From the IMG/VR virus record IMGVR_UViG_3300024265_000039, positions 1-64,000 of that record: a DNA stretch of 64,000 nt, one strand, 5' to 3'. The notes below the pieces were generated by a model that made no database searches, was not told the DNA's origin, and worked only from the letters and a program-made list of their open reading frames with translations. This document shows, in pieces, positions 32,233-41,845 of the stretch. Source of the DNA: a virus. The number at the start of each line of letters is the position of its first letter. Position 1 is the stretch's first letter. Position numbers and translations under genes: made by a program.

Positions 32233-33729
32233 TTATCCCGAAGGGACACGAGCATAGGCGGAACTCTGAATAGGATATGCTGTCAACTGGGTCGGGGTCA
32301 CATTGGTGGCCGACACCGAAACGGAAGTTTCTGCTTCCAGGTAGGACACGTCAATTTCCGCGCCCCGTTGGGTGACCGTGCCGGAGGTGGCAGTATAGGC
32401 ATAGTGCTTGCTGCCTTCGCACCGGATGATAATCGTATCGGTTGATCCGACTGCCGTTGCGTTAATCCGGTTGGTGGGCGTGCCACTGACAACACTATCC
32501 AGCTTGAAATCCCATTGTGAGCCGGTGTAAGTCACATAGGCCAACCAATGGTTATTGGCATCCTGTTTGCGGAAATACAGTTCGACCTTATCTCCGCTAA
32601 TGGGGCCACCGGGAAGCGTGTAAGTCAGGTAAAAGAGCGCATCGCCCGGTGATAGATCACGCACATCGGAGGCAACATAATCAGCATCAGTGATATGGGC
32701 GGTGAGATTCAGGGACGCTATATCGTACTCCGCCGTCATTGGCCAAGGCAATACCCGCACCTCTGCTTCGGTCATCTTGTACGTTTCATCGTAGGTTTGG
32801 ACAACACCGTAGGCGACTTGCTCCCCCCAGTTGGAAACAAACAAAAGGTTCCCGTCCAGGAATATGAATTCTCCCGCCTCCCGCAGCACAACTGTAAGTT
32901 TGGCATCTGTAGCTGCCGTTAGCGTGGCGATCCCGGTAGAAAGTGTGGACGTATTGATAATTGGTTTTACCGCCAGGGAGGATATGAGGATACCCGATTC
33001 GAGAACACCAGTCTGATTTTGATCGATCCCGATTTTCATGTCCCCTGACCCGGAGGTTATCTGGAAGGTATAGCAAAACATCGTCCCGGCTTCGCGGGGC
33101 ATCTGGCTTGTCCACAACGCCGGATCGCTGTAATCGTTGTTGGTCCCGGCGCAAATCAGAGAACCGGAACTGACGGACAGGTCGTTTCCAGTATCGACAA
33201 TAGTCCATGTCCCCTGCCCTGCTGTTCTGGGGGAGGTGATCGGCGCAGCCTCGTCAACGCTGAATTGATCGTAGAGCAATTGTACATAGATTTGGGTGCC
33301 CAGCACACAATCAATAGTGAGCGTGTACCCACCACCAACCGGCGAAGTAGATTCCTTGATCGTGCCGCGTTGGGCCGTGGCCTGATAATATTCCCATTGA
33401 CCGCTCTTACGGCTGAAAGTACGAGCGGTCACCAACCCGCTATAAGAAAGCGCAGCAAAAAAAGTGTCCAGAATGAATTGCACCTGTAAGGGGGTAAGCC
33501 CGGTAAACACCCAAGTGAAGTTCGGGCGACCATACCCTCCACGCAAACCGGACAGGGATGTGACCGTTTCCTCGGAGTCCATCACCACATCTGCTTCGTT
33601 GCCGGGACGCACCCAGTCCCGGCCCGGCGCTTGATCGTTCTGGCGCGGCCAGTTTTCAATCGCATAGGTGGCGGTTAATTTGTCTGCATCAATGTGCCCT
33701 GCTGAAAGGCGGTATCCTGATATGGTCAT
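32233..33729 (-). CDS. Distal tail / minor tail protein candidate
   Basis: 498 residues, directly after the tape measure gene, the usual position of the distal tail protein. Beta-rich N-terminal half; residues about 330-430 have a concanavalin-like pattern (SLNLTAHITDADYVASDV). No peptidase motif seen. Confidence 0.5.
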   Translation of the reverse strand: MTISGYRLSAGHIDADKLTATYAIENWPRQNDQAPGRDWVRPGNEADVVMDSEETVTSLSGLRGGYGRPNFTWVFTGLTPLQVQFILDTFFAALSYSGLVTARTFSRKSGQWEYYQATAQRGTIKESTSPVGGGYTLTIDCVLGTQIYVQLLYDQFSVDEAAPITSPRTAGQGTWTIVDTGNDLSVSSGSLICAGTNNDYSDPALWTSQMPREAGTMFCYTFQITSGSGDMKIGIDQNQTGVLESGILISSLAVKPIINTSTLSTGIATLTAATDAKLTVVLREAGEFIFLDGNLLFVSNWGEQVAYGVVQTYDETYKMTEAEVRVLPWPMTAEYDIASLNLTAHITDADYVASDVRDLSPGDALFYLTYTLPGGPISGDKVELYFRKQDANNHWLAYVTYTGSQWDFKLDSVVSGTPTNRINATAVGSTDTIIIRCEGSKHYAYTATSGTVTQRGAEIDVSYLEAETSVSVSATNVTPTQLTAYPIQSSAYARVPSG

Positions 33730-33738
33730 TTTATCACC

Positions 33739-36189
33739 TTAGAAAATTTGCCCACGAACACCCTTGGGGGCGTCTTTCGTCGCCTGAATTATGGTGAGCG
33801 CAAATCCGCGCATCCCCTCACTGAATTCAGTATGGGAGATTCCCCCCAGATTAACATCCCCAAAATTAAACTCATAAGCCGGGCCGCCACCAAGCCCACT
33901 GGGGATACCCTGGCTCGGCTCGAATGGGATGACCAGTTCCGGCCCAGCTTCACCGGCTACCAGCAGCGTCGGCTCATCGATGAGCGCTCCACGAGCCGCC
34001 GCTACTCGACGGCGGCCACGACCACCGCCACCCTTACCACTGGAACTCGCCTTAGAGAACATATCCTGCAAGATTTGCACCATCGACTGTGCGCCAGCAC
34101 CCATAATGTCTACCAGGGCTTGCTGCGTATCCTGAGTGATTTCCAGTTGCGCTTGGCCGCCAGACTGGATGATGTCAAGGGCGGAACGCTCCCGATCTTC
34201 GAGCAAATCCATTTCCTTCTGGTGCCCCTCTTCCATCTTTTCCAGTTGGCGCTCCCGATCCAGTGCTTTCTCTTCATCTTCGACTTTGCGCCGTTCGGCT
34301 TCTAGCTTTTGTTCTTCCTCGTAGCGTTCCTTCTCTTCATCCAGCCGCTCCTGCGCCTGCTCAAATTCTTGCTCTTGTTGCTCCTTATAGGCTTTCTTCG
34401 CCTGCTCCCGATCCTTCTGGTACTGGGTAATCAATTCCTGCCTGCGAGTATCCGACTGCGTGCGCAGTTCGGCCAGCTCCTTCTCGAAGGCGACGCGGCG
34501 CTCCTCGCGGCTCTTGCCGAATTCGCGTTCAGCTTCCGATACCTGTTCCGCATTGTCTTCCTCAGCCCGGCCCATCTCTTTCTCATGGGCGCGTTGTGCT
34601 TCCAGGAAGGCGACCACGTTGTTATTGGCTTCAGCATCGTTCAATGCGTCTAGGTGATCTTCCAGCATCCGCTTCCGTTGCTTCTGCCACTCGGTCTCCG
34701 CCTTAGTCATCGATTCTAAATGGATGGATAGTTCCTCGGTGCGAGAGGCCATGTACTGGGCCGATAGTTCCGCGCCCTGGCTTGCCAGTTCCGGCCCGAT
34801 GGCGGCCATCTCCTCCCGGAACTGAGTCTCAAGCTGGAGCATATTCTTGCCATGTTCTTCGGCCATCTCTTCCGTGCGGTCGTAGTAGTCATCGTGGATG
34901 TCAGAAAGCGCGTTCGTATGGCTTTCGGCGGCAGCTTCGTCTGCCCGTTGTCGTTCCCGGCCAGTCCGGGCATCTTCCCATTTAAAGTCGTCGGCAGTAT
35001 CGGCCAATTCCTCGGCGAAGTCGGCAATGCTGCTTTCAGCATCTGCACGGGTAGCAGCTAGATCGCGTTCCGCATCATCGACCCGCCTGGCCGCCGCTTC
35101 CGCTTCCTCACGCGCTTTCACATCATCCATGATCTCCTGACGCAGCGCAATTGCAGCATTATTATCAGCAATTTCTTTGTTCCAGCCGCGTATTTGCTCG
35201 GCTGCATCACCGTAGACGTGGCTTCCGCCAGCCCAATCAGTGACAACAGAGCGTATCTGATCCCATGACCCAGTGTTTTCTGCGATGTCATCTGTAGCCC
35301 CTCGTATAGACTCTCTAACATCCTCATTGGCCGCTTCGTATCCCCGAATATCATCTGTAAGGGATTCTGTAGTACCGGACTCCAGAAGATCGTTTCGCTC
35401 CAATTCCAGGTCTAGCGCATCCTGCTGGGCTTCTAGATTTTTACGAATCGCGGCTGTGGACTTCCCCATCATCGCGTCAAATGCCGTCATACCCAAGTTG
35501 ATACCGGCGATGGCTGCCGTAGCTGGCCCTGCCGCTTTGCTCAGGCCCCCCAATCCCTTACTGGCAAATTTGCCCAGTACGTTGTTGGATTGCCCGGCCA
35601 TTTGTGACATGTTGCTGAAGGTTGACGAAAGCTGATCGCCGGTTGACATAAGATTGGACATTTCGTTCATGGCATTGCCCAGGCCGGAGTCGTAGCCAGC
35701 GAACTGGGAGAGAGATTGGAGCATTCCAGAAATCTCACTGCCAGGGCCCATACCAAACCCGCCGCCCATACCGAAATCGTCCATGCCGCCAATATCGCGT
35801 TTTTTTGATATACGCCCTGTTTCGGCAAGCTCTTTGTTGTATTCTTGTTGGACTAAAATCAGATCGCCCAGTTCTGATTTTAGCTCTTTCTCGCGATCAA
35901 TCAGGACTTGAACCATGTGGTCTGGGGCATTTGCCATTTCCGTATGGAGTAATGCTAGGTTGGTCCCTACGTCCTCAATGCGGAAATCGAGTTCACTGAT
36001 TGCATCAAGGCTATCTTTAGCTGATAGCGAATCCCCACCGAAACCACCAATTGCCCCCCAAATTCCACCAGACTTCTGAAGGGCCTCAAGCAGGTTCCCT
36101 ACCCCGCCGAGGGCGTCCTGGAATATCCCTAATTTCTGAACAGCATCATCAGCGTCGGGGATTTCTAAACTGAAAATAGATTCGGACAT
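33739..36189 (-). CDS. Tail tape measure protein
   Basis: 816 residues, long and overwhelmingly helical. Gly/Met-rich hydrophobic stretch around residues 150-250 (GLGGLSKAAGPATAAIAGIN), an extended Glu/Arg/Lys/Gln coiled coil (residues about 370-690), and a C-terminal GGGRGRRR patch with an FEPSQGIP end. Its length would set the tail length. It is separated by about 7 kb from the tail chaperones, which normally lie next to it. Confidence 0.85.
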   Translation of the reverse strand: MSESIFSLEIPDADDAVQKLGIFQDALGGVGNLLEALQKSGGIWGAIGGFGGDSLSAKDSLDAISELDFRIEDVGTNLALLHTEMANAPDHMVQVLIDREKELKSELGDLILVQQEYNKELAETGRISKKRDIGGMDDFGMGGGFGMGPGSEISGMLQSLSQFAGYDSGLGNAMNEMSNLMSTGDQLSSTFSNMSQMAGQSNNVLGKFASKGLGGLSKAAGPATAAIAGINLGMTAFDAMMGKSTAAIRKNLEAQQDALDLELERNDLLESGTTESLTDDIRGYEAANEDVRESIRGATDDIAENTGSWDQIRSVVTDWAGGSHVYGDAAEQIRGWNKEIADNNAAIALRQEIMDDVKAREEAEAAARRVDDAERDLAATRADAESSIADFAEELADTADDFKWEDARTGRERQRADEAAAESHTNALSDIHDDYYDRTEEMAEEHGKNMLQLETQFREEMAAIGPELASQGAELSAQYMASRTEELSIHLESMTKAETEWQKQRKRMLEDHLDALNDAEANNNVVAFLEAQRAHEKEMGRAEEDNAEQVSEAEREFGKSREERRVAFEKELAELRTQSDTRRQELITQYQKDREQAKKAYKEQQEQEFEQAQERLDEEKERYEEEQKLEAERRKVEDEEKALDRERQLEKMEEGHQKEMDLLEDRERSALDIIQSGGQAQLEITQDTQQALVDIMGAGAQSMVQILQDMFSKASSSGKGGGGRGRRRVAAARGALIDEPTLLVAGEAGPELVIPFEPSQGIPSGLGGGPAYEFNFGDVNLGGISHTEFSEGMRGFALTIIQATKDAPKGVRGQIF

Positions 36190-36207
36190 CTACCATGTCC
36201 TCCGTAA

Positions 36208-36242
36208 ACAAGAAAGGCCCGCATCGAATGCACGACACGGGC
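36208..36242 (-). terminator. Terminator-like hairpin upstream of the tape measure gene
   Basis: GCCCG/CGGGC (36217-36221 with 36238-36242) with inner TCG/CGA, followed on the minus strand by CTTTCTTGTTT. Confidence 0.45.
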
Positions 36243-36318
36243 GGGGCGGAAACGCGCAGCCCAAAAGTCCTACCTTAATTCTATACCTAGGAGGGGGGTG
36301 TTGTCACCACGCAGTGGA

Positions 36319-36346
36319 TTGCGCTTGCCCCAGAGAATAGTATAAG
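36319..36346 (+). promoter_or_regulatory. Promoter for the inserted membrane gene
   Basis: TTGCGC (36319-36324), 16-bp spacer, TATAAG (36341-36346); 20 bp before the AAAGGAG ribosome-binding site of the 36367 gene. Confidence 0.5.
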
Positions 36347-36366
36347 ATAGAAATAAAGGAGATCAT

Positions 36367-36936
36367 ATGGCAATCAAAACGATTAACCCGGCAGTAAAGA
36401 AAATGAAGCAGGCACGAGAACTCATCCAGGCGAAGGAATATGTAGCTGCTCGGAAAATTCTCCTGACTATGGATCACCCGCAGGCCCAGAAATGGCTGGC
36501 GAAATTAGATGACCTCTCCCCGATGGAGACTGACGCCCTACCCCAACCAGTTCCCTGGTGGCTGAATCCCTGGTTGCGGTTCGGCCTGGGGGTCGTAGCT
36601 GCTTTGTTCCTCGGCTTCGTTCTGGGAATGTCTTTTGGCGAACAGAATGCTCCCGGATACTTCTGCCAGGTCGATGAAGATTGGCTCGATATTCAGGGGC
36701 AGATCAGAAGTGATTACATCAACAGCATGAACACTTCTCTGGGCTACGCCTACGTGGTAGAGTATATTGAATATACCCCTGCCCCGGATGCCTGCGAATT
36801 GGAATGGAGCATCTGGGAATACGTTAGTGAGGGGATGATTGAGGTTGAATCTGGCAATCGGGAAATGGGGTACTTGTATATAGGAGAAGGGCTTGGTATG
36901 GCATATGCTTACCTTTTGACTACGGAGGAGAATTAA
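36367..36936 (+). CDS. Membrane-anchored accessory (moron-like) protein
   Basis: 189 residues. A TPR-like helix pair at 15-50 (ARELIQAKEYVAARKILL), one membrane span about 68-90, and an acidic Tyr-rich C-terminal domain. Transcribed against the surrounding late genes from its own promoter, which is typical of lysogenic-conversion genes. Function unknown; exported-face topology is uncertain. Confidence 0.6.
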   Translation: MAIKTINPAVKKMKQARELIQAKEYVAARKILLTMDHPQAQKWLAKLDDLSPMETDALPQPVPWWLNPWLRFGLGVVAALFLGFVLGMSFGEQNAPGYFCQVDEDWLDIQGQIRSDYINSMNTSLGYAYVVEYIEYTPAPDACELEWSIWEYVSEGMIEVESGNREMGYLYIGEGLGMAYAYLLTTEEN

Positions 36937-37673
36937 TCGCCCTGCCCCACAATCTTTTCCCAGTCGGCCAGCAACTCAGTTCCATCCAGGGCGGCATAGC
37001 GCGTGCCTTCGCGCCGTTCGGTGCGATCCCCAAGGGACAATGCCTTTAATCCTCGAAAGAATTCGTCTTCGTCTTTGAAAGATACATAGATCATAAAATC
37101 TGCCCCACCCCCATCAAAGTCGTCGGAGGTGTCGTCAACGGTCTTTTTGTCTTCGAACGCGCCAGTGTAGTCTCCGTCACGCTTCATTTGCTCAATAGCA
37201 TCATTGAGCAAATCATCATCAAATCCGGTCGCTTCGTAGATCGTCAAATCGCATCCACGTAAGGCTTCCAGCAATGGGATAAGGGCATTGGGGTTATCTC
37301 GCCCCCGGCGGCCTGTTTGATTCTCGGCCAATGCATATCCAATCGCTTCTTCTCGCGTGTCCAGGTGGGAAATATCGCAGACAGATACCTGCCATATGCC
37401 CTCATCGACTCGCAACCGTTTACTTTTCTTGATCGCAGTATCGATGCGTTCCCGGTCTTCCCCTCTATTATGCATTGCTCGTATAACCAGTAACGCCTTT
37501 TTACGATGGTTCCCGGCCATTATTTCACCGGCCCAGACATTCAGTTCGTCCTGGAACCCAAACCTCAAAATTGAGGTGATGATTCCTCCGATATCTCCTT
37601 CGTTTGGATTGTCCTCCCACACTTCCAGGTCGTCGATGTTACGCCAGTCTAGTTCAGTCGGTTCAGCAGCCAT
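36933..37673 (-). CDS. ParB/sulfiredoxin-fold protein
   Basis: 246 residues from ATG 37673 (GAAAGAGG upstream). ParB N-terminal-type motifs: IDDLEVWEDNPNEGD, then IITSILRFGFQDELNVW, then IMAGNHRKKALL, with ALAENQTG later. In phages such proteins often accompany methyltransferases or act as nucleases/DNA-binding switches. It overlaps the 36367 gene's end tail-to-tail. Confidence 0.75.
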   Translation of the reverse strand: MAAEPTELDWRNIDDLEVWEDNPNEGDIGGIITSILRFGFQDELNVWAGEIMAGNHRKKALLVIRAMHNRGEDRERIDTAIKKSKRLRVDEGIWQVSVCDISHLDTREEAIGYALAENQTGRRGRDNPNALIPLLEALRGCDLTIYEATGFDDDLLNDAIEQMKRDGDYTGAFEDKKTVDDTSDDFDGGGADFMIYVSFKDEDEFFRGLKALSLGDRTERREGTRYAALDGTELLADWEKIVGQGD

Positions 37674-37674
37674 G

Positions 37675-37884
37675 CTATGCCTCTTTCTCGTTTTGTCGTT
37701 CCCAGGCATCAATGTCATTGCGGAGGTTCATCCCGGCTTCAATGTCCTCCCGACCCTGGCCGATTGCATCCAGGAGATAATGGATCGCCATATCGTAGGT
37801 TATCCCTGCTCCACGACAGAATTCCCGAATCCGGTGCTGCGTATCTGGGCAAACGGACAATCTTCTGGTAGTTTTCTTCGACAT
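37675..37884 (-). CDS. Small DNA-binding-like protein
   Basis: 69 residues with basic N-terminus (MSKKTTRRLSVCPDTQHRI) and a helix pair that could be a ribbon-helix-helix. The stop region abuts the ParB-like gene start, so it is probably co-regulated with it. Confidence 0.5.
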   Translation of the reverse strand: MSKKTTRRLSVCPDTQHRIREFCRGAGITYDMAIHYLLDAIGQGREDIEAGMNLRNDIDAWERQNEKEA

Positions 37885-37934
37885 ACTTGCCTCCCAAAAA
37901 TAGAGGGATTGGGACTATACATATTCTAAGAAGT

Positions 37935-37963
37935 ATAATATGATATAGCTATAGGAAAGGCAA
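37935..37963 (-). promoter_or_regulatory. Leftward promoter
   Basis: Minus strand TTGCCT (37963-37958), 17-bp spacer, TATTAT (37940-37935), 50 bp before the 37884 start. Confidence 0.65.
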
Positions 37964-37989
37964 GAGTCATTGTCTTTCAAAATAATCAA

Positions 37990-38018
37990 AAAAGGCACTG
38001 CGAACAACAGTACCTTTT
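37990..38018. terminator. Symmetric hairpin with A/T flanks
   Basis: AAAAGGCACTG/CAGTACCTTTT (one mismatch), loop CGAACAA. Sits between divergent genes and could insulate them. Confidence 0.5.
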
Positions 38019-38148
38019 GCGAATATCGGTGATAGGATCGCGTCGGGCAATCCAAGATTGTATGCAGTATGACATGCTCCATCGTTCCTGTCAATGGTTT
38101 TTCATTGCGGCTTGATTGCTGCACCTCAAATGGAGGATAGTGAAAGGG

Positions 38149-38358
38149 ATGATGAACCCAATGAAATATCCAGGCAACCCCCGCATTCGGCTCCAAGTAG
38201 CCGCACGGGAAATGAGACAACACCCGAAAAGCAGCCCGGAATACCGAGAGGCCGAACGGCAATATTTGGCGGCCCAAATGGTGGTTCGGCGGCGATATTC
38301 CATCCCCCCATCCGGTAGCATCAAACAGATTTTACAGGGAGACCCGTCATGGTCATAA
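38149..38358 (+). CDS. Small basic protein upstream of ERF gene
   Basis: 69 residues from ATG 38149 (GTGAAAGGG upstream). Basic helical chain (RIRLQVAAREMRQHPKSS). Overlaps the ERF gene by 10 bases. Possibly an accessory to recombination. Confidence 0.5.
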   Translation: MMNPMKYPGNPRIRLQVAAREMRQHPKSSPEYREAERQYLAAQMVVRRRYSIPPSGSIKQILQGDPSWS

Positions 38359-39854
38359 GAGAATTACCGGCGGCAACAACCGCAATAAGTAGCGCCAAGG
38401 TCGCCGTGAAACTGGCGGCGATAATGGGCGATCTGGGGATAGTAGGCAAGGACAAACAACACGGTATGGGTTTCGCTTATGCCAGTGTCGATGCAGTCTA
38501 CGAAGAAGTCCAGCCATTAATGTCAAAGCATGGTCTGGCTTTTACTCCTGAAATCACCAAAATCGATGAAAATGACACCAGATTCTTGGTATTCTACGAA
38601 TATGCAATCATCGATTGCGAAACCGGCGAAACGATCCGGTGCCCCTGGGTCGGCGAAGGGATACATACGACCACCAAGAAAGGCAGCAAGCAGGGCGGGG
38701 AATATTCTGTCCGTGATGAGAAAACATTGGCGAAAATACATTCCCTGGCGACCAAGTATTTCCTCTGCCACCTGTTAATGATCCCTCGCGGCGATCTGCC
38801 CGACCTGGATGAAAATGGGGAGCGGATTGTCCAGCGAAACGGTCAGAAGCCGAGCGGAAACCGAAGCGGCGGGAATCAGAAGAGTCGTAAACAAAACGGG
38901 AAACCCGCCGGGAAAGACCCGGAAGCGTGGCCGTCCCCAACTACCGTCGATCAGATGATGGTTGATTTTCGCAAATTCCTCGGCAACCCCGACTACCCGG
39001 CGGAAGGTATCGCCCGGTTAGCTTTCGGCAACAAGTTGGGCGACCGGCAACCTACTGACCTGGAACTGTGGGGTCAATTTGCTGATGTTGTTGCCGCCAA
39101 GAAAGCTCTGGCGAATTTACCCTGGCCGTGTTTGGCGGCACTAGATCGACTGTGCCTGGAATTCCGGGAGAAAATCGAAGACCCGGACTGCCCCGCCAAG
39201 CGCGTGCAGGAACTAGTCGGGATGGAATCGCGTTCTGATATGGATGCGCTGAAAAAGTTCTCGTCACGGGCCGATGCCCTGGAAGCTATCTGGCAAGCGT
39301 TCACCCGCCCTGCCGGGTCACCCCCTACCCCGCCGGAAGAGATTCCCCCGACCGGGGAAGAGACTGCCCCGACCGAAGAAACTGAGGCATGGACTGATTT
39401 CGATGAACACGCGCTGAATGAGGAAGCGCAGTGCTACGGTTTTGATGCCGGGGATATTGAGGAAGCCGGTCAGGAAGCATTGGAAATCCTGGGCAAACCC
39501 TCATGGCGCGATTTCCCCAACCGTAATGAAGCCAGCGTTGCTCTCCGCGCTCTGGCTATCGAGCGGAAGCTGGCCCTGACCGCCACCCATTACACCTACC
39601 GGGGACAGTACACGGAACTGCATTGCAATCATACCTCCCCATCTGGCGGGGTTACCGTCCGGGTATTACACCGAACTGCTTTCCATTCCGTTGGCGGGAA
39701 ATGGAAGGAAATCGTTAAAAGCTGGCCGAAACATAAAGGCGAACAGCGCGAACTCCCCTACGGGCTGAATATTCGCAGCGAAACCTGGGAAGAAAAGGGC
39801 GACAATTTTGTGGTCGCAAAGGGAGGGTTGTCGCCTGAAGACATCCCTTTTTAG
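38349..39854 (+). CDS. erf: ERF-family single-strand annealing recombinase
   Basis: 501 residues. ERF hallmark in residues 15-130: KLAAIMGDLGIVGKDKQH, FAYASVDAVYEEVQPLM, HGLAFTPEITKI, then the GxxxxTTTKKGSK turn. After a charged linker the long C-terminal extension (residues 300-501) is Pro/Glu-rich and ends in an unrecognised domain. Role: annealing of homologous single strands in phage recombination. It works with nucleases; the neighbouring DnaQ-like protein is a candidate partner. Confidence 0.85.
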   Translation: MVIRELPAATTAISSAKVAVKLAAIMGDLGIVGKDKQHGMGFAYASVDAVYEEVQPLMSKHGLAFTPEITKIDENDTRFLVFYEYAIIDCETGETIRCPWVGEGIHTTTKKGSKQGGEYSVRDEKTLAKIHSLATKYFLCHLLMIPRGDLPDLDENGERIVQRNGQKPSGNRSGGNQKSRKQNGKPAGKDPEAWPSPTTVDQMMVDFRKFLGNPDYPAEGIARLAFGNKLGDRQPTDLELWGQFADVVAAKKALANLPWPCLAALDRLCLEFREKIEDPDCPAKRVQELVGMESRSDMDALKKFSSRADALEAIWQAFTRPAGSPPTPPEEIPPTGEETAPTEETEAWTDFDEHALNEEAQCYGFDAGDIEEAGQEALEILGKPSWRDFPNRNEASVALRALAIERKLALTATHYTYRGQYTELHCNHTSPSGGVTVRVLHRTAFHSVGGKWKEIVKSWPKHKGEQRELPYGLNIRSETWEEKGDNFVVAKGGLSPEDIPF

Positions 39855-39976
39855 AAAACCTCCCAACACTGCCGCGTGAAGCTCGACCGGTAGACATCAT
39901 CCGCATCGAGTCCTCCCCCATTTTCAAACGGGGGAGGCGCGGTCCTCGCAAAAAAGATCGTGCATTTGCTGATGTA

Positions 39977-40210
39977 GTGTTGGGAGATAACGAGACAGTA
40001 CGCATTTCGTTATGGAGTGAGCATATCCAGTCCATCGAGGATTGCGGGTATACGCTGGACGAAGTTTCCGCCGAGTTCCCAGTGACAGTCAAGTTGGTCG
40101 AATTGGGAGTGGGGCTGAGGGTAAGCGAGATCACCCATGCGGAAACACTGAGATTTGTATCTGTGCAAGATTGTGTTGACAAGCGACGACGCGAGACCTA
40201 TGGCGTCTAA
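39977..40210 (+). CDS. Hypothetical protein, 5' end uncertain
   Basis: 77 residues from GTG 39977. The same frame is open to before 39857 and reads protein-like (RPVDIIRIESSPIFKRG), but has no ATG/GTG/TTG there with a ribosome-binding site. The body (VRISLWSEHIQSIEDCGYTL) looks like a real alpha/beta protein. Confidence 0.4.
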   Translation: MLGDNETVRISLWSEHIQSIEDCGYTLDEVSAEFPVTVKLVELGVGLRVSEITHAETLRFVSVQDCVDKRRRETYGV

Positions 40211-40223
40211 CAGGAGAGATGAC

Positions 40224-41312
40224 ATGACCGAACAAACCGTATTGAAGGACTTGCGTGCCTTAGCGCCGCAACTGCACGAAGCCCACAAAGCCGAAAAGGA
40301 AACTAAGGAGGCTTTCAAGGCTCTGGAAGATGCATTTAAAGCCCAGCCGGAAATAGCCGAAGCCTTGGTGTCCAAGAAATCCGCCGCCAATGAAAAGAAA
40401 AGTCTGGAGCGTAAGGCTCGCGCCTTGCTCCAGCAGGCTGGGGAGGAGCAAATTGCTCTGGATACCCGGTATTATCGCATTACCCCCACATCGTCCCTGG
40501 TTCTAGCCGACGAAACGGCCACCGCACTCAAGCTAGCAAAGTTAGCGTTGGCCGCGCCAACCGTATTCTCCCAATTTCTGAAGGTGGATATGGATGCACT
40601 GCTGGCGGCACGGGATACCAACCCCATCATCATGGAACTGTGTCCCGATACCGAGTTTGATATTACCCAATCCCACAAGACATACATCAACTGGTCGCAA
40701 TTGGCGCAGCCGGAACTCAACCACAGCGAAGCCCTGGTGCAGTTGAAGGCTGAATTGGCAGCGATTGGCGATGACTTTGTGGCTATTTCGTCGGAAACGA
40801 CCGGCATAAACATCAAGAAAGACGAACCGGTGAAATTGACTATCATCGACCAGGCAGGGGTTACCCTAATGGATACGATGCTTTTCCCCGAAGCTCAAAT
40901 CCACCCGGAAGCTGAAGCTGTGCATGGAATCAGCGAGGCCGACCTGCTCCATGCCCCGCGCTTCGCCGACATCGCCGATAAGGTGAAGGCGTTGCTAGAA
41001 GGGAAATCTGTGTTGGCCTACAACGCACCGTTCGCCAAATCCATGATCGCCAATGCGGTGAGAGGGGAATTGGCAATTCATGAGTGGACGGTTCCCGGCG
41101 ACTGGCACTGCCTGATGAAGATGGGTGCGACATGGGGCGGGGAGCGTAGTTCCTTGCTGATCCACCAATTCCGGTCATTGAAATTCAATGAACTGGCTTC
41201 CCGCCTCGGTGTTGCCGTCAACGGGTCCAAAGCGGCCCAGGTGTTAGCCGTAACAAAAGCGCTACAATTGCGTTTATCAACCCCCAGCCAGGAAGGTGTT
41301 CTCGATGGATAA
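40224..41312 (+). CDS. DnaQ/RNase T-fold protein lacking catalytic aspartates
   Basis: 362 residues from ATG 40224 (CAGGAGAG upstream). N-terminal coiled coil (residues 10-100, heptads with KETKEAFKALEDAF), then the exonuclease fold from about 180: VAISSETTG where the first Asp of DxE is Ser189, HPEAEAVHGISEADL, and YNAPFAKSM where the NAxFD Asp is Ala271. Without these Asp residues it is probably not an active exonuclease and may bind DNA or proteins instead. Next to ERF, suggesting a recombination role. Confidence 0.7.
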   Translation: MTEQTVLKDLRALAPQLHEAHKAEKETKEAFKALEDAFKAQPEIAEALVSKKSAANEKKSLERKARALLQQAGEEQIALDTRYYRITPTSSLVLADETATALKLAKLALAAPTVFSQFLKVDMDALLAARDTNPIIMELCPDTEFDITQSHKTYINWSQLAQPELNHSEALVQLKAELAAIGDDFVAISSETTGINIKKDEPVKLTIIDQAGVTLMDTMLFPEAQIHPEAEAVHGISEADLLHAPRFADIADKVKALLEGKSVLAYNAPFAKSMIANAVRGELAIHEWTVPGDWHCLMKMGATWGGERSSLLIHQFRSLKFNELASRLGVAVNGSKAAQVLAVTKALQLRLSTPSQEGVLDG

Positions 41313-41613
41313 GCGAGGGGAGTTGACTCCGGCTGAAGCGGATGCACTGGTGGCTATCATTCAACAACGCGACGAACACCTGATCCCATACTATTCTGTC
41401 GATGAGCCGGGATCAGTTCTCAAGCGCCTGGAACGTAACAAGTTGATAGAAACCGGCTATTTCCGCGCCCGGCGCTGGCAAGACTCGTGCAGGGTAACTG
41501 AAAAGGGACTGGCGGCGCTGGACGCTTATCACCAGCATCAAGCCGAACAGGAAGAATGCGAATATAAGCTCAAATATAAGTTCGATTTTTTCCGGGGGAT
41601 AGTATTCCGGTAG
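41305..41613 (+). CDS. Winged-helix-like small protein
   Basis: 102 residues from ATG 41305, overlapping the previous gene. LTPAEADALVAIIQQRDEH, SVLKRLERNKLIETGYF and RVTEKGLAALDAY fit a winged-helix DNA-binding domain. Last gene before the terminator. Confidence 0.55.
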   Translation: MDKRGELTPAEADALVAIIQQRDEHLIPYYSVDEPGSVLKRLERNKLIETGYFRARRWQDSCRVTEKGLAALDAYHQHQAEQEECEYKLKYKFDFFRGIVFR

Positions 41614-41643
41614 TAGCCCCTGAAAGCCCAAAGCGGCCTTAAA

Positions 41644-41679
41644 ACATAAAGCCCGGTAAAAATATACTGGGCTTTATGT
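41644..41679. terminator. Bidirectional rho-independent terminator
   Basis: 15-bp stem ACATAAAGCCCGGTA/TACTGGGCTTTATGT (one G-U), 6-nt loop, with A and T on either side. Ends the ERF operon and the leftward genes. Confidence 0.85.
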
Positions 41680-41767
41680 TTATGGGGGTTGTTATGGTAC
41701 AATTTTCTTAGGATGCAATCCTGCCCATTTCAGCCAGATCGCGCCACGCTACCACGTGGCGTTTGGC

Positions 41768-41845
41768 TTACACCCAGAATCGTTTGCGATCTCCTATAAC
41801 CTCGCCGGGTGTGGCTTCGTAGCATAGTTCTGCCGGTCGGTTCAT
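41768..41845 (-). CDS. 25-residue micro-ORF
   Basis: MNRPAELCYEATPGEVIGDR plus FWV. Its ATG overlaps the previous stop (ATGA). Small and uncertain. Confidence 0.3.
   Translation of the reverse strand: MNRPAELCYEATPGEVIGDRKRFWV

Noticed and set aside
33748-34653. Plus-strand ORFs under the tape measure
   Set aside because: Antisense of a coiled coil, with no ribosome-binding sites and typical shadow composition.
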